Assembly: GCA_017542145.1 (NCBI GenBank)
Contig: JAFXXQ010000001.1
Coordinates: forward strand, 1-64,000
Origin: Bacteroidaceae bacterium
Lineage (GTDB): Bacteria > Bacteroidota > Bacteroidia > Bacteroidales > Bacteroidaceae
DNA length: 64,000 nucleotides
Direction of reading: 5' to 3'
This document shows, piece after piece, positions 8,544 through 17,240 of this stretch. Positions within the stretch are counted from its first letter, which is position 1. Every line of letters starts with the position of its first letter. The translations under genes were made by a program, and so were the position numbers. The notes under the pieces are model-generated. The model worked only from the letters and a program-made list of their open reading frames with translations. It made no database searches and was not told where the DNA came from.

Positions 8544-9593
8544 ATGAAGCTCTCCCAATTCAAGTACAAACTGCCCGAGGATCGCATTGCCATGGAACCC
8601 GCTTACCATCGCGACGAGTCAAAGCTGATGGTTGTCCATCGCGAAAGCGGCGAGATTGAGCATCTTCAGTTCAAGAATGTCATCGATTTCTTCGATGAAA
8701 ACGATGTTTTTCTGTTCAACGACACACAGGTGTTCCCCGCTCGTCTGTTCGGCAACAAGGAGAAGACAGGCGCCCGCATCGAAGTGTTTTTGCTGCGCGA
8801 GCTCAATTCCGACATGCGCCTATGGGATGTTCTCGTTGACCCTGCCCGCAAAATCCGCATAGGCAACAAGCTCTATTTCGGCGAGGACAACTCGATGGTG
8901 GCCGAGGTTATCGACAACACCACCTCGCGAGGCCGCACCCTTCGCTTCCTCTACGACGGCACACACGACGAGTTTAAGCAGCATCTCTATCATCTCGGCG
9001 TGGCTCCCCTTCCGCCGTACATCCATCGTCCCTCTACGCCCGATGACTTGGAACGTTTCCAGACCATCTTTGCCGCAAAGGAAGGAGCCGTCACAGTTCC
9101 TGGCGCAGGCCTTCACTTCAGCCGCGAGCTGATGAAGCGCATGGAAATCAAGGGCATCGATCGCGCCTTTATCACGCTTCACATCGGACTTGGCAACTTC
9201 CGCAGCATCGATGTGGAAGACCTCACGAAGCACAAGATGGACAGCGAGCAGATGTTTGTGGAGCGCGAGGCCTGCGAGGCCGTCAACCGCGCCAAGGAAT
9301 CCGGCCATCGCATCTGCGCCGTTGGCACATCGGTTGTGAAGGCCATGGAGACAGCCGTTGGCTCCGACGGGCTGCTTAAGGAATACGAAGGATGGACCAA
9401 CAAATTCATCTTCCCTCCCTACGACTTCACACTACCTACCGCCCTGATTACGAACTTCCACCTTCCCATGTCGCCCATGCTGATGATTGCCAGCGCCTTC
9501 GGAGGCTACGATGTCGTGATGAAGGCTTACGAACAAGCCGTCAAACAAGGCTACCGCTTTGGCGCCTACGGCGATGCCATGCTAATACTCTAA
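8544..9593 (+). CDS. queA: S-adenosylmethionine:tRNA ribosyltransferase-isomerase QueA
   Basis: A 349-residue enzyme that transfers and isomerises the ribosyl moiety of SAM onto preQ1-tRNA to give epoxyqueuosine. Seen motifs: an N-terminal [20 protein letters not shown], the [14 protein letters not shown] block, and a C-terminal [20 protein letters not shown] block, all diagnostic of QueA. Length is normal. Adjacency with truB and miaB nearby makes this a tRNA-modification neighbourhood. MetK just downstream makes its SAM substrate, although metK is transcribed separately. Confidence 0.96.
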   Translation: MKLSQFKYKLPEDRIAMEPAYHRDESKLMVVHRESGEIEHLQFKNVIDFFDENDVFLFNDTQVFPARLFGNKEKTGARIEVFLLRELNSDMRLWDVLVDPARKIRIGNKLYFGEDNSMVAEVIDNTTSRGRTLRFLYDGTHDEFKQHLYHLGVAPLPPYIHRPSTPDDLERFQTIFAAKEGAVTVPGAGLHFSRELMKRMEIKGIDRAFITLHIGLGNFRSIDVEDLTKHKMDSEQMFVEREACEAVNRAKESGHRICAVGTSVVKAMETAVGSDGLLKEYEGWTNKFIFPPYDFTLPTALITNFHLPMSPMLMIASAFGGYDVVMKAYEQAVKQGYRFGAYGDAMLIL

Positions 9594-9603
9594 TCATGGA
9601 CAT

Positions 9604-9627
9604 TGGACAATCACGCGCCATTGTCCA
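9604..9627. terminator. Hairpin between queA and folK
   Basis: TGGACAAT (9604-9611) and ATTGTCCA (9620-9627) form a perfect 8-bp stem with an 8-nt loop. No U-run follows, so it is more likely a processing or stability hairpin than a full terminator. Confidence 0.5.
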
Positions 9628-9644
9628 TTATCGATTGCCACAAA

Positions 9645-10145
9645 ATGCCGAACATCGCCTACCTGGGCCTGGGCAGCAACGAAGGAGACCGTGCGGCGCT
9701 TCTGGAACAGGCCATAGCTCTTTTAGCCGAAAAGGCAGGTGCTGTCGTCAGCCGCTCCTCCATCCTTGAGACGGAGCCTTGGGGCTTCGCATCCGATCAC
9801 AGGTTCCTTAACATGGTTGTTGCCATCAGCACCCCCCTCAGCCCCACCCGATTGCTCGACGTTACCCAACGTATCGAGCGCCAGCTCGGCCGAAAGCACA
9901 AGACGGCCTCAGAGAAGACGACGGACAGCCCATCTAAACGGAAATACCAGGACCGCCCCATCGACATCGACATCCTCCTCTACGGCAACCGAATCATCCA
10001 TACCACACGCCTCGACGTACCCCACCCCCTTATCCTTCAGCGTGAATTCGTCTGGCGCCCTCTTCTTGAAATCGCCCCCGACATTCTCTGGCCCCTCACC
10101 CAACAACTCCTTTCTGAGGAAATCAAGATAGGGAAAACGCGTTGA
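9645..10145 (+). CDS. folK: 6-hydroxymethyl-7,8-dihydropterin pyrophosphokinase FolK
   Basis: A 166-residue enzyme transferring pyrophosphate from ATP to 6-hydroxymethyl-dihydropterin in folate synthesis. ATG 9645 is chosen over an upstream in-frame TTG because MPNIAYLGLGSNEGDR is the family N-terminus and the upstream codons lie in the hairpin. Family blocks: YLGLGSNEGDR, the ETEPWG loop and the RPIDIDILLYG motif that coordinates magnesium, followed by VPHPLILQREFVWRPL. An insertion of about 12 residues (HKTASEKTTDSPSKRK) precedes the RPIDID motif. Last gene of the ftsX operon; its stop codon falls inside a 22-bp repeat array. Confidence 0.94.
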   Translation: MPNIAYLGLGSNEGDRAALLEQAIALLAEKAGAVVSRSSILETEPWGFASDHRFLNMVVAISTPLSPTRLLDVTQRIERQLGRKHKTASEKTTDSPSKRKYQDRPIDIDILLYGNRIIHTTRLDVPHPLILQREFVWRPLLEIAPDILWPLTQQLLSEEIKIGKTR

Positions 10146-10214
10146 TACACGTGTACCAACGTGTTGATACACGTGACCCAACGCGTTGGTACACGTGGCT
10201 CAACGCGTTGAGCC
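10136..10214. repeat. Four-unit 22-bp repeat island (AACGCGTTGATACACGTG)
   Basis: Units start at 10136, 10158, 10180 and 10202 with an exact 22-bp period. The conserved part is AACGCGTTGATACACGTG; the last four bases vary (TACC, ACCC, GCTC). The core carries the palindromes AACGCGTT and ACACGTGT. The first unit overlaps the last codons of folK. Confidence 0.93.
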
Positions 10215-10311
10215 AGCAAAAAGATACTTTAATTCTCCTCCAATGGGGCGGTATTAGAAAATCCCGCCTCAGAAAAACGCAAATAAATTTGGTTTTTCAT
10301 TCGTTTATCCG

Positions 10312-10319
10312 TACCTTTG
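10312..10319 (+). promoter_or_regulatory. metK promoter
   Basis: TACCTTTG, with TTTG at 10288-10291 about 20 bp upstream. The sequence AAATAAATTTG and the following TTTTTC are shared with the promoter before 41862. Predicted start point near 10325. Confidence 0.8.
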
Positions 10320-10333
10320 CAGCCGAAAAGAAA

Positions 10334-10386
10334 TGAGGAGAGATTTGAGCTGCTTGCAACCTCAGAAAAAAATGCTAAAAACGGCA
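10334..10386 (+). promoter_or_regulatory. SAM-II (metA-type) riboswitch upstream of metK
   Basis: The leader folds as a compact H-type pseudoknot. P1 is TGAGG (10334-10338) with CCTCA (10360-10364). The loop holds GATTTGAGCTGCTTGC, an A-rich linker follows, and the 3' strand is GCTAAAAACGGC (10374-10385). This matches the SAM-II layout known from alphaproteobacteria and Bacteroidota: about 52 nt, GATTTAA-like loop, TTGCA before the P1 3' strand, and an invariant GCTAAAA pairing back to the TTGC of the loop. It sits directly upstream of a SAM synthetase and just after the promoter, where feedback by SAM makes sense. The start codon is about 88 nt further on, so the mechanism may differ from simple ribosome-site masking. 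Confidence 0.75.
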
Positions 10387-10473
10387 GTTGGCTTGCGCCG
10401 CTGTTTGCACACGTGCCCGATTTCTCCCGTTTCTTGGTAACGAATGGTTTAACTTTTTATTCAGTAAAAAGAA

Positions 10474-11790
10474 ATGGGATATTTGTTTACATCTGAATCG
10501 GTGTCGGAAGGACACCCTGACAAAGTGGCGGACCAGATTTCGGACGCCATACTGGACGAACTGCTGGCCTATGACCCAAGCTCGAAGGTGGCCTGCGAGA
10601 CGCTGGTTACGACAGGACAAGTGATGATTGCCGGCGAAGTGACGTCGGATGCCTACGTGGATCTTCAGGAGGTGGCACGCCGCACCATCAAGAAGATTGG
10701 CTATACGAAAAGCGACTATCAGTTCGACGGGGACTCGTGCGGCGTGTTAAGTGCCATCCACGAACAGAGCGCAGACATCCATCGCGGAGTCGTGCGTCAT
10801 AATCCCCTCGACCAAGGGGCTGGAGACCAAGGCATGATGTTCGGCTATGCCACCAAGGAGACGGAAGACTACATGCCGCTACCGCTTTGGCTGGCCCACC
10901 GCATCGTGCGCACGTTGGCCGAAATCAGGCATGAAGGCAGAGAGATGACCTATCTGCGGCCTGATGCCAAGAGCCAGGTGACGATTGAGTATGCCGACGA
11001 CGGCACGCCCCTCCGCATCGACACCATCGTGGTAAGCACACAGCACGATGATTGGGTGCACCTCACCGATACTCCTGAAGAGACGCAGGAAGCTGCCGAT
11101 GCCACTATGTTAGCCACCATCCGCCGCGATGTGGAAGAGATACTGATTCCGCGCGTCAAGGCCCAGATTACTGACCTGCAGACGGCAGCCCTGTTCGACG
11201 GGCATTATACGCTCCACGTCAATCCTACGGGCAAATTTGTCATCGGAGGACCTCACGGCGATACAGGGCTGACGGGGCGCAAGATAATCGTTGACACCTA
11301 TGGCGGACGAGGAGCCCATGGAGGCGGAGCCTTCAGCGGCAAGGACCCCAGCAAGGTTGACCGAAGTGCCGCATACGCCGCACGCCACATTGCCAAGAAT
11401 ATGGTGGCAGCAGGCATAGCCGACGAGATGCTCGTTCAGATTTCATACGCCATCGGCGTAGCCAAGCCCGTCAGCATCTTCGTGAACACCTATGGCCGCA
11501 GCCACGTCACACTCTCCGACGGCGAGATTGCCGCACGCATCCCCACGCTCTTCGACCTCCGTCCCCACGCTATTGAAGAACGCCTGAAGCTCCGCGCCCC
11601 CATCTATACCGAAACAGCCGCCTACGGCCATGTAGGCCGTCAGCCGCAAGTGGTTCACAAGCACTTCACGAATCTTTATAAAGGTGCGCGCGATTTAGAT
11701 GTCGAACTCTTCACCTGGGAGAAACTGGACCAGGTAGAGACGCTACGCAACATTTTTTCCCCCTTTTTCATTGTAAATAAAAAAATGTAG
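10474..11790 (+). CDS. metK: S-adenosylmethionine synthetase MetK
   Basis: A 438-residue cytoplasmic enzyme making SAM from methionine and ATP. Motifs: [20 protein letters not shown] at the N-terminus, the DQGMMFGYA hexapeptide-type ATP motif, and the P-loop-like [20 protein letters not shown]. It is longer than the typical 380-400 residues, as is common in Bacteroidota. It is transcribed from its own promoter through a SAM-II-type leader. Feedback by its product is inferred from that leader. The following gene, 29 bp downstream, has its own promoter. Confidence 0.97.
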   Translation: MGYLFTSESVSEGHPDKVADQISDAILDELLAYDPSSKVACETLVTTGQVMIAGEVTSDAYVDLQEVARRTIKKIGYTKSDYQFDGDSCGVLSAIHEQSADIHRGVVRHNPLDQGAGDQGMMFGYATKETEDYMPLPLWLAHRIVRTLAEIRHEGREMTYLRPDAKSQVTIEYADDGTPLRIDTIVVSTQHDDWVHLTDTPEETQEAADATMLATIRRDVEEILIPRVKAQITDLQTAALFDGHYTLHVNPTGKFVIGGPHGDTGLTGRKIIVDTYGGRGAHGGGAFSGKDPSKVDRSAAYAARHIAKNMVAAGIADEMLVQISYAIGVAKPVSIFVNTYGRSHVTLSDGEIAARIPTLFDLRPHAIEERLKLRAPIYTETAAYGHVGRQPQVVHKHFTNLYKGARDLDVELFTWEKLDQVETLRNIFSPFFIVNKKM

Positions 11791-11791
11791 T

Positions 11792-11799
11792 TACTTTTG
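11792..11799 (+). promoter_or_regulatory. Promoter of the caspase cassette
   Basis: TACTTTTG overlaps the 3' end of metK (stop codon ends at 11790) and lies 20 bp before ATG 11820. Confidence 0.7.
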
Positions 11800-11819
11800 C
11801 AGGCAAAAGAAAAACGACT

Positions 11820-12719
11820 ATGAAAAATGCCACAAGAACTTTGCTGATGCTGATGCTGTGTGTACCCTTCACAGCTGTCGCTCAGAAGGTGGTTAATGTT
11901 CACGGAAAGGGTACCTACGTCGTGGGCGAGAACGAGAATATCACGCTTACAGAAGCCAAGCTTCGCTGTATTGAATGGGCCAAAACCGACGCCATCGAGC
12001 AGGCCTTCGGCAAGAGCATCACATCGAACATCATCGATACGAACCTCTCGTCCACAGGAGCAGAGGGGACGGTGGAAAGCTCGTACTTCTGGATGAATAC
12101 CGAGGCCATGTCGCGCGGCGACTGGTTGGGCGACACCCGTGACCCAGAAATAACCGTGGAGTACATCAAAGGCGAACTATTCTTTACCGCCGAGGTGTGG
12201 GGAAAGGCCCGTGAGATTGCCCAGGCAAAGACGAACCTGAAATGGGACATCCTGAAGGACGACGACGGCAGGCAAGTGGAAGCATCAACTTTCGCCAACG
12301 GCGAGCGAATTTACATTCGTTTCCGTTCGCCCGCTAACGGCTACGTCGCCGCCTATCTGATACAGAGCAACAGCAGCGAGACCACCTGCCTGCTACCCTA
12401 TAGGGGCGACACCAGCGGCCGTTTCGAAGTGAAGGGCGGAAAAAACTATGTTTTCTTTGACAAGACGACCACCCCTCCTGCCCCTTACAACATCAAGATG
12501 ACGACAGGACAGGCATTTGAGATGGACGGCATCGTCATCGTCTATTCGCCCAATCCCTTCACCAAAGCCAACGACACGGATGCAGACGACGCTCTTCATC
12601 TGAACACCCTTGGCGCCCGCGAGTTCCGCGACTGGCTGAGGAAAAGCCAGCAGGCCGACCGCGAAATGGTGGTAGAGACACGCTGGGTGAAAATCACCAA
12701 CAAAGATGCCGAAGAATAA
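11820..12719 (+). CDS. Exported DUF4384-like protein, first gene of caspase cassette
   Basis: A 299-residue protein with a signal peptide (about residues 1-22, ending FTAVAQ). The N-terminal half resembles the LPP20/flagellar-assembly-type fold of Bacteroidota proteins (AEGTVESSYFWMNTEAMSRGDWLG). The C-terminal half has the DUF4384 pattern: GERIYIRFRSPANGYVAAYL, then CLLPY and GKNYVFF. DUF4384 is commonly fused to or encoded beside caspase-like C14 peptidases in other bacteria. Here the third gene of the run is a C14 protein, which supports the assignment. Spacing to the next gene is 39 bp. Likely periplasmic; molecular role unknown. Confidence 0.65.
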   Translation: MKNATRTLLMLMLCVPFTAVAQKVVNVHGKGTYVVGENENITLTEAKLRCIEWAKTDAIEQAFGKSITSNIIDTNLSSTGAEGTVESSYFWMNTEAMSRGDWLGDTRDPEITVEYIKGELFFTAEVWGKAREIAQAKTNLKWDILKDDDGRQVEASTFANGERIYIRFRSPANGYVAAYLIQSNSSETTCLLPYRGDTSGRFEVKGGKNYVFFDKTTTPPAPYNIKMTTGQAFEMDGIVIVYSPNPFTKANDTDADDALHLNTLGAREFRDWLRKSQQADREMVVETRWVKITNKDAEE

Positions 12720-12758
12720 ATGAAAAATAGGATATTAGACATCAGGAATTAATATAGT

Positions 12759-13682
12759 ATGAAAAAGAGATTTTTGCTATTTGCTGCATGCCTGTCGGTG
12801 TTGACGGCATTTGCCCAAGTGGAGAATGAGGATGGTCGTTGGATGAACATCGACTTGAAGGAAGACTCCACAGAAATTGTCACCATCGAAGACATTATCA
12901 GAGAACAACAGGACGTGACCTCGCGTAACACCCGCGAAATGCACTTTGCTGACGTCTGGGGCCGTCGAGGTTTCTTCAACATTGCCTACAACAAGGACGT
13001 CTCCCTTATTCCCTGGCATCCTATTAAAGAGGTGTATTCTGCCCCCTTCACGGGGACGACGGCCGACTGGAGCTTCACGCTCCAGAAAGGACGCAACTAT
13101 CCGCTCCACAAGAAGCCCATTGGCAACACCGTCCAAATCTGTCTCGACTACACCGGATTGGACCTGACGGCTAACCACTACAAGCCTGCTTCAGGACAAT
13201 TCCTCTACGACAGCAGCCAGAAAACCCAACAAACCGTAGATGGAAAGATAAAGAGCTACTACTACGTGCCTTGGAAAATGGAAAAATACGAGGCCAGCTA
13301 TGGCATGTCCCTCGGTCCTTCGATTACCATCGCCCCGTTCAACTACGTGAACTACGACCCCATCCACTACCTGAAGTTCAACGTCTATTACCACGTGGGC
13401 TATCAGGCATCCATTCTCTATATGCTCAACAATAAGGAAGCAGATGCGAATACGGCTGTTTCCGCAGACCACTCGAATATGTCCGAAAATCTCAAGCTCC
13501 TCTGGGGACATGGCATGTACACCACGTTCGGCGCCAACATGTCGTGGAAAGCCATCGGCATCGGCTTTGAGAAACGCTCTGGCTCAACTCGCTATCAGCC
13601 TCTCAACACCAGCGACTTCGGTACCGGAAGCAACGGGTTCAATTCCAACTTCACCCGCTTCTACCTCCAAATCAGAATGTAA
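12759..13682 (+). CDS. Exported beta-barrel-like protein, second gene of caspase cassette
   Basis: A 307-residue protein with a signal peptide (MKKRFLLFAACLSVLTAFAQ). The mature part is rich in aromatic and alternating polar/hydrophobic segments (SYYYVPWKMEKYEASYGMSL, FNVYYHVGYQASILYML, FGANMSWKAIGIGFEKR) and ends in NFTRFYLQIRM, typical of an outer-membrane beta-barrel with a terminal aromatic strand. No family was recognised. It lies 39 bp after the DUF4384-like gene and 44 bp before the caspase-like gene, with no visible promoter in between, so cotranscription is likely. Confidence 0.6.
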   Translation: MKKRFLLFAACLSVLTAFAQVENEDGRWMNIDLKEDSTEIVTIEDIIREQQDVTSRNTREMHFADVWGRRGFFNIAYNKDVSLIPWHPIKEVYSAPFTGTTADWSFTLQKGRNYPLHKKPIGNTVQICLDYTGLDLTANHYKPASGQFLYDSSQKTQQTVDGKIKSYYYVPWKMEKYEASYGMSLGPSITIAPFNYVNYDPIHYLKFNVYYHVGYQASILYMLNNKEADANTAVSADHSNMSENLKLLWGHGMYTTFGANMSWKAIGIGFEKRSGSTRYQPLNTSDFGTGSNGFNSNFTRFYLQIRM

Positions 13683-13726
13683 TCGAGAACTATAGAATTA
13701 GAAATTAGAAACAAAAATATGAAACT

Positions 13727-15244
13727 ATGAAAAAGTATATCATTCTCTTTTTCGCCGCCCTCCTCTGCCTGCCTTCGGGTTGGGCAAAGTCGTCCATCTA
13801 CAAGACTGAGGGCACCTGCGGTCCCGATGTCAAATGGGCCTTCGACGGTCTCACTCTCACCATTGTCAACGCCAGCAAGGAAGGCGCCTACGTTGCCATC
13901 CCTGACTACGACATGAAGCACAACATCGCCCCGTGGACGAAGAAAAAACTCGATGTGAAGAAGGTGCAGATTGGCTCTGGCATCACCCGTGTCGGCTCGT
14001 GCTCCTTTGCTGGAATGGAGAATCTTCAGGAAGTCGTCTTCCTTGGCCGCGATGTCGTCCAGATTGGTTGGGGAGCCTTCCTCGGCTGCTCACGCCTGCG
14101 CAACATCTCCTTGCCCATTGGTCTGCGCAACATCGAGACCATAGCCTTCGCCCGCTGCACTTCGCTCAACAGCGTCAAGATTCCCGATCAATGCCGTGTG
14201 GCTGATCAGGCCTTCGTCTCCTGTACCAACCTGCAGAGTGTCGAGCTCAGCCCCACCGCCATCCTCGGCCGCCATGTCTTCGCCAACGAGGTGAAAATCA
14301 ACAACCGCGTGCGCCATGCACTGTATAGCGGCGAGGTACGCCGTCTGCCCACTTATATCAACGCGGGTAATGCTGCTGAATATGGCTTTACTCCCGCTAT
14401 CGTCGAGAAGTTTACCGCCGGCCGCGTCCTCGACATAGATTACGACTACATGACCTCCGGCGTCGATTCCATCATCCCGCAGGGATACTTCGCCCGCAAC
14501 AACACCTACGCCCTCATCATCGGCAACCAGAACTACCGCTTTGTCTCTGATGTCCCCTATGCCATCCACGATGCCCGCGTCTTTGCCGAATACTGCCAGA
14601 AGACCCTCGGCATTCCCGCCCAGAACATTCATCTTACTGAGGATGCTACCAAGCAGATGATTCTTGAGGAAGAACTTGAGGATTGGGTGGAGCGCATCCC
14701 CGACCGTGAGAAGAAAAGCCTCATCGTCTATTATGCCGGCCACGGCGTACCCGATGTGAAAAACAAGAACAAGGCCTACATCCTGCCCACCGATGTTCGC
14801 GGCACCAGCCCCCAGCGCGGCATTGCCCTTGATGCCTTCTATTCCAAATTGGGCGAGCTCGCCTTCCATCAGACCAGCGTTTTCCTCGATGCCTGCTTCA
14901 GCGGCGTCAACCGCGAGAACGAGGGCGTTACCGATGGCCTGCGCGGCGTGGAAATTGAGGCTGAGGAAGCCGAACTGGGCGGAGGTTCCGTCGTCGTCTT
15001 CTCTGCTGCTCAGGGCAACGAGACAGCCCAGGGCTATCCCGAGCAGGGACATGGTCTCTTCACCTACTACCTGCTGAAGGAGATGCAGGAAACTGGCGGC
15101 ATGATCAACTTCGGCCTCCTTTCCGACCGCCTGCAACGCAACGTTTCCACTCGTGCGCCCCAGCTGAAGATGCGCAAAGCGCAGACTCCTGCCACCACAG
15201 CCACCCAGCAGGCCGCCGAGACCTGGCGCGAAATGCAGTTCTAA
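13727..15244 (+). CDS. Secreted LRR / caspase-like (C14) peptidase
   Basis: A 505-residue protein with a signal peptide (ends GWAKS), several BspA-type LRR_5 repeats at about residues 85-195 (CSFAGMENLQEVVF, AFLGCSRLRNISL, AFARCTSLNSVKI) and a caspase/metacaspase-like domain at about 260-500. The catalytic dyad is present: His339 in YYAGHG and Cys390 in DACFSG, with the preceding ALIIGNQNY strand and VFSAAQGNE and GLFTYYLL blocks. Such domains cleave after acidic or basic residues, and many are self-processing. A secreted position is unusual for a caspase fold but known in Bacteroidota (clostripain, gingipain relatives). Third gene of the cassette; substrate unknown. Confidence 0.85.
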   Translation: MKKYIILFFAALLCLPSGWAKSSIYKTEGTCGPDVKWAFDGLTLTIVNASKEGAYVAIPDYDMKHNIAPWTKKKLDVKKVQIGSGITRVGSCSFAGMENLQEVVFLGRDVVQIGWGAFLGCSRLRNISLPIGLRNIETIAFARCTSLNSVKIPDQCRVADQAFVSCTNLQSVELSPTAILGRHVFANEVKINNRVRHALYSGEVRRLPTYINAGNAAEYGFTPAIVEKFTAGRVLDIDYDYMTSGVDSIIPQGYFARNNTYALIIGNQNYRFVSDVPYAIHDARVFAEYCQKTLGIPAQNIHLTEDATKQMILEEELEDWVERIPDREKKSLIVYYAGHGVPDVKNKNKAYILPTDVRGTSPQRGIALDAFYSKLGELAFHQTSVFLDACFSGVNRENEGVTDGLRGVEIEAEEAELGGGSVVVFSAAQGNETAQGYPEQGHGLFTYYLLKEMQETGGMINFGLLSDRLQRNVSTRAPQLKMRKAQTPATTATQQAAETWREMQF

Positions 15245-15288
15245 TTTCTGTTAACGGGGGACGTTTTACGTTCAACCAAATTGAAATT

Positions 15289-15345
15289 GTCACGTTTTTG
15301 TCACGCAAAACATTTGGAGCGTGAGGGAGAGATGGTGTACTTTTG
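15289..15345 (+). promoter_or_regulatory. Promoter with tandem GTCACG operator (copy 1)
   Basis: GTCACG-TTTTT-GTCACG (15289-15305) has an 11-bp period and is followed by CAAAACATTTGGAG with the -33 TTTG at 15313, then TACTTTTG at 15338-15345. The same block precedes 17241, and a diverged copy precedes 20127. A transcription factor site is inferred. Confidence 0.7.
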
Positions 15346-15372
15346 CCTCCTAAACCGACAAAAGCAGACACC

Positions 15373-17001
15373 ATGACCCTGACAAAAACCATCATCCGAA
15401 CCTTTATAGCAGCAGCGGCAACCCTGCCTCTGCTGCTTGTTTCTTGTCAACACAGAGATGCCGATACTATAGCCAACCTCCAAACTGCCGAAGAACTGCT
15501 GGAAACCAATCCTCGCAAAGCCCTTGCCCTGCTGGACAGCATAGCCTCTTCCCGGCCCCCCAAAGGGGAGGCAGCTCTCTACGCCATCCTTCGCACGCAG
15601 GCTGACTACAAGTGCTTTGTTCCCCTTACGTCCGACTCGCTCATCCGCGTAGCCACAGACTACTATGGCCGTCCGCGCCGCCCCCACCACCATGCGGCCT
15701 TGGCTTGGTATTCGCTGGGTTGCGTCCGTGCCGAACAGGGCGACGACATTGGTGCTGTCGAAGCCTTCCTGACGGCTCAGCCCCTCTTCCCCGACACCAC
15801 TTCGCGCTTCTATGCCCTATGCTGCCAGAACCTTGGCCACCACTACGCCAACCGCGGCATGTTTGACGATGCCCTCGCAGCCTATCGCACTTTCGGCCGT
15901 TCGCCCGCCGTGTCGGAGCGCGACACGTTTGTCAACAACTACCACATCGCGCGCGTCCTTATTAATAAGGGCACAGCCGACGAAGCCGACACCCTCCTTC
16001 AGCGCCTCATCCGCCATCCCCGTGCCGCAGAGGGGCTGAAGCAGAAGGCTCACTTCGAGGCCGCCAAGCTCTGCTGCTACCTCCGCGAGGACTACCCCGC
16101 AGCCAAGGCGCATGCCTACGACTGTCTGCGTGGCAAAACGTTCGGTGCTGTCTTTAGCGTGCTGGGCGATGCCTACCTCGGATTGGGGCAAGCTGATTCC
16201 GCAGCCTCCTACTTCCGCCTTGCACTTCAGCAGGACGAAGAGCTCTTCACCCAGGCCAACATCTGCCGCAAGATGGCTCCCCTCAGCCTCCAGCTCGGGC
16301 ATCCCGACTCTGTAGCCTACTATATGGAGCGCTACACCCTCTTGGCCGACTCGGCCTGGAGGCAATGGAACGGCACGGAGCTTGCCGAACTCAACAGCCG
16401 TCACGAGATGGAGATGCAGTCGCGCCGCGAAAAGGCACGCCGCGAGCACCTTACCACCCTATTGGCTTCGTCGTTCGTCTTCGTCCTGCTCATCGTAGCC
16501 ACCCTGTTCCTGTTGATTGAACGCTACCAGAAAAACCGCCTTATCCGTCTCCAGCAGCTGCTCTCGAAGGCCCGTCTGGAAATCCTGCGGCAGAAGGAGA
16601 AGATGGAGAGCATGCAGTCCATACCCCCAGAGGAGAACCAGCAGCTGCTCGACTTACGCCGCGGACAATGCACCCTCAGCCGTCAGGCGTTCTTCCTCAC
16701 CCCTTGGGCCAAGCGGCTCAACGAATTCGAAGTCAAGGGGCAGGATTTAACCCTTGAACAGAACAAGGAGCTCCGCGCCACGTTAGCCGACTGCTTTGCC
16801 GACGTCATGGTTGACCTGAAGAACGACTGCCCCTCGCTCAACCTCGACGAAGTCTATTACTGCCTCTACTCCTACCTCGGCATGAGCACCAACCTCATCG
16901 CCCAATGCGAGCGCAGCAACCCCACCGTACTCCGCAAGCGCAAGAGCCGCATCCGCAGCAAGGTTGGCGACGACTGGAGCATCCTTTTCTTTAACGCCTG
17001 A
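15373..17001 (+). CDS. Lipoprotein TPR sensor with membrane helix and C-terminal HTH-like domain
   Basis: A 542-residue protein. ATG 15373 is chosen because the upstream in-frame TTG lies inside the promoter. A lipobox (LLLVSC, Cys25) begins an export signal. Tetratricopeptide-like repeats fill about 30-340 (NLQTAEELLETNPRKALALL, AALAWYSLGCVRAEQGDDIG). A single transmembrane helix lies near 365-390 (LLASSFVFVLLIVATLFLL), followed by a coiled coil and a C-terminal helical domain ending in RKRKSRIRSKVGDDWSILFF. This is the common Bacteroidales architecture of one-component membrane regulators. It may control the neighbouring genes that share its promoter element; that is inference. Confidence 0.75.
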   Translation: MTLTKTIIRTFIAAAATLPLLLVSCQHRDADTIANLQTAEELLETNPRKALALLDSIASSRPPKGEAALYAILRTQADYKCFVPLTSDSLIRVATDYYGRPRRPHHHAALAWYSLGCVRAEQGDDIGAVEAFLTAQPLFPDTTSRFYALCCQNLGHHYANRGMFDDALAAYRTFGRSPAVSERDTFVNNYHIARVLINKGTADEADTLLQRLIRHPRAAEGLKQKAHFEAAKLCCYLREDYPAAKAHAYDCLRGKTFGAVFSVLGDAYLGLGQADSAASYFRLALQQDEELFTQANICRKMAPLSLQLGHPDSVAYYMERYTLLADSAWRQWNGTELAELNSRHEMEMQSRREKARREHLTTLLASSFVFVLLIVATLFLLIERYQKNRLIRLQQLLSKARLEILRQKEKMESMQSIPPEENQQLLDLRRGQCTLSRQAFFLTPWAKRLNEFEVKGQDLTLEQNKELRATLADCFADVMVDLKNDCPSLNLDEVYYCLYSYLGMSTNLIAQCERSNPTVLRKRKSRIRSKVGDDWSILFFNA

Positions 17002-17152
17002 GAAAAACCCTTCCACTCTCCATCTTTAATCTTCAATCCTCAATTTTCTTTTTCAATCTAAAATTTTTCCCCATTTCATCGGAGTTTTTCCGTCACAATG
17101 GACATTTTTTGTCACAAAATAATCCCTCCCATTCATACAAAAAAAGTAAAAT

Positions 17153-17209
17153 GTCACGTTTTTGTCACGCAAAAAGTTTGGAGGCCATCCCGTTTCATCC
17201 CTAAATTTG
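17153..17209 (+). promoter_or_regulatory. Promoter with tandem GTCACG operator (copy 2)
   Basis: GTCACG-TTTTT-GTCACG at 17153-17169, -33 TTTGGAGG at 17177, 21 bp, then TAAATTTG at 17202-17209. Two further GTCAC half-sites lie upstream (about 17092 and 17111). Confidence 0.75.
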
Positions 17210-17240
17210 CATCAAGAAAAACCTCAAAACCGATTGAATC

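Noticed and set aside
14090..15136. 348-codon open frame opposite the caspase-like gene
   Set aside because: Antisense to a gene with signal peptide, LRR repeats and an intact His/Cys pair; composition is typical of a shadow frame.
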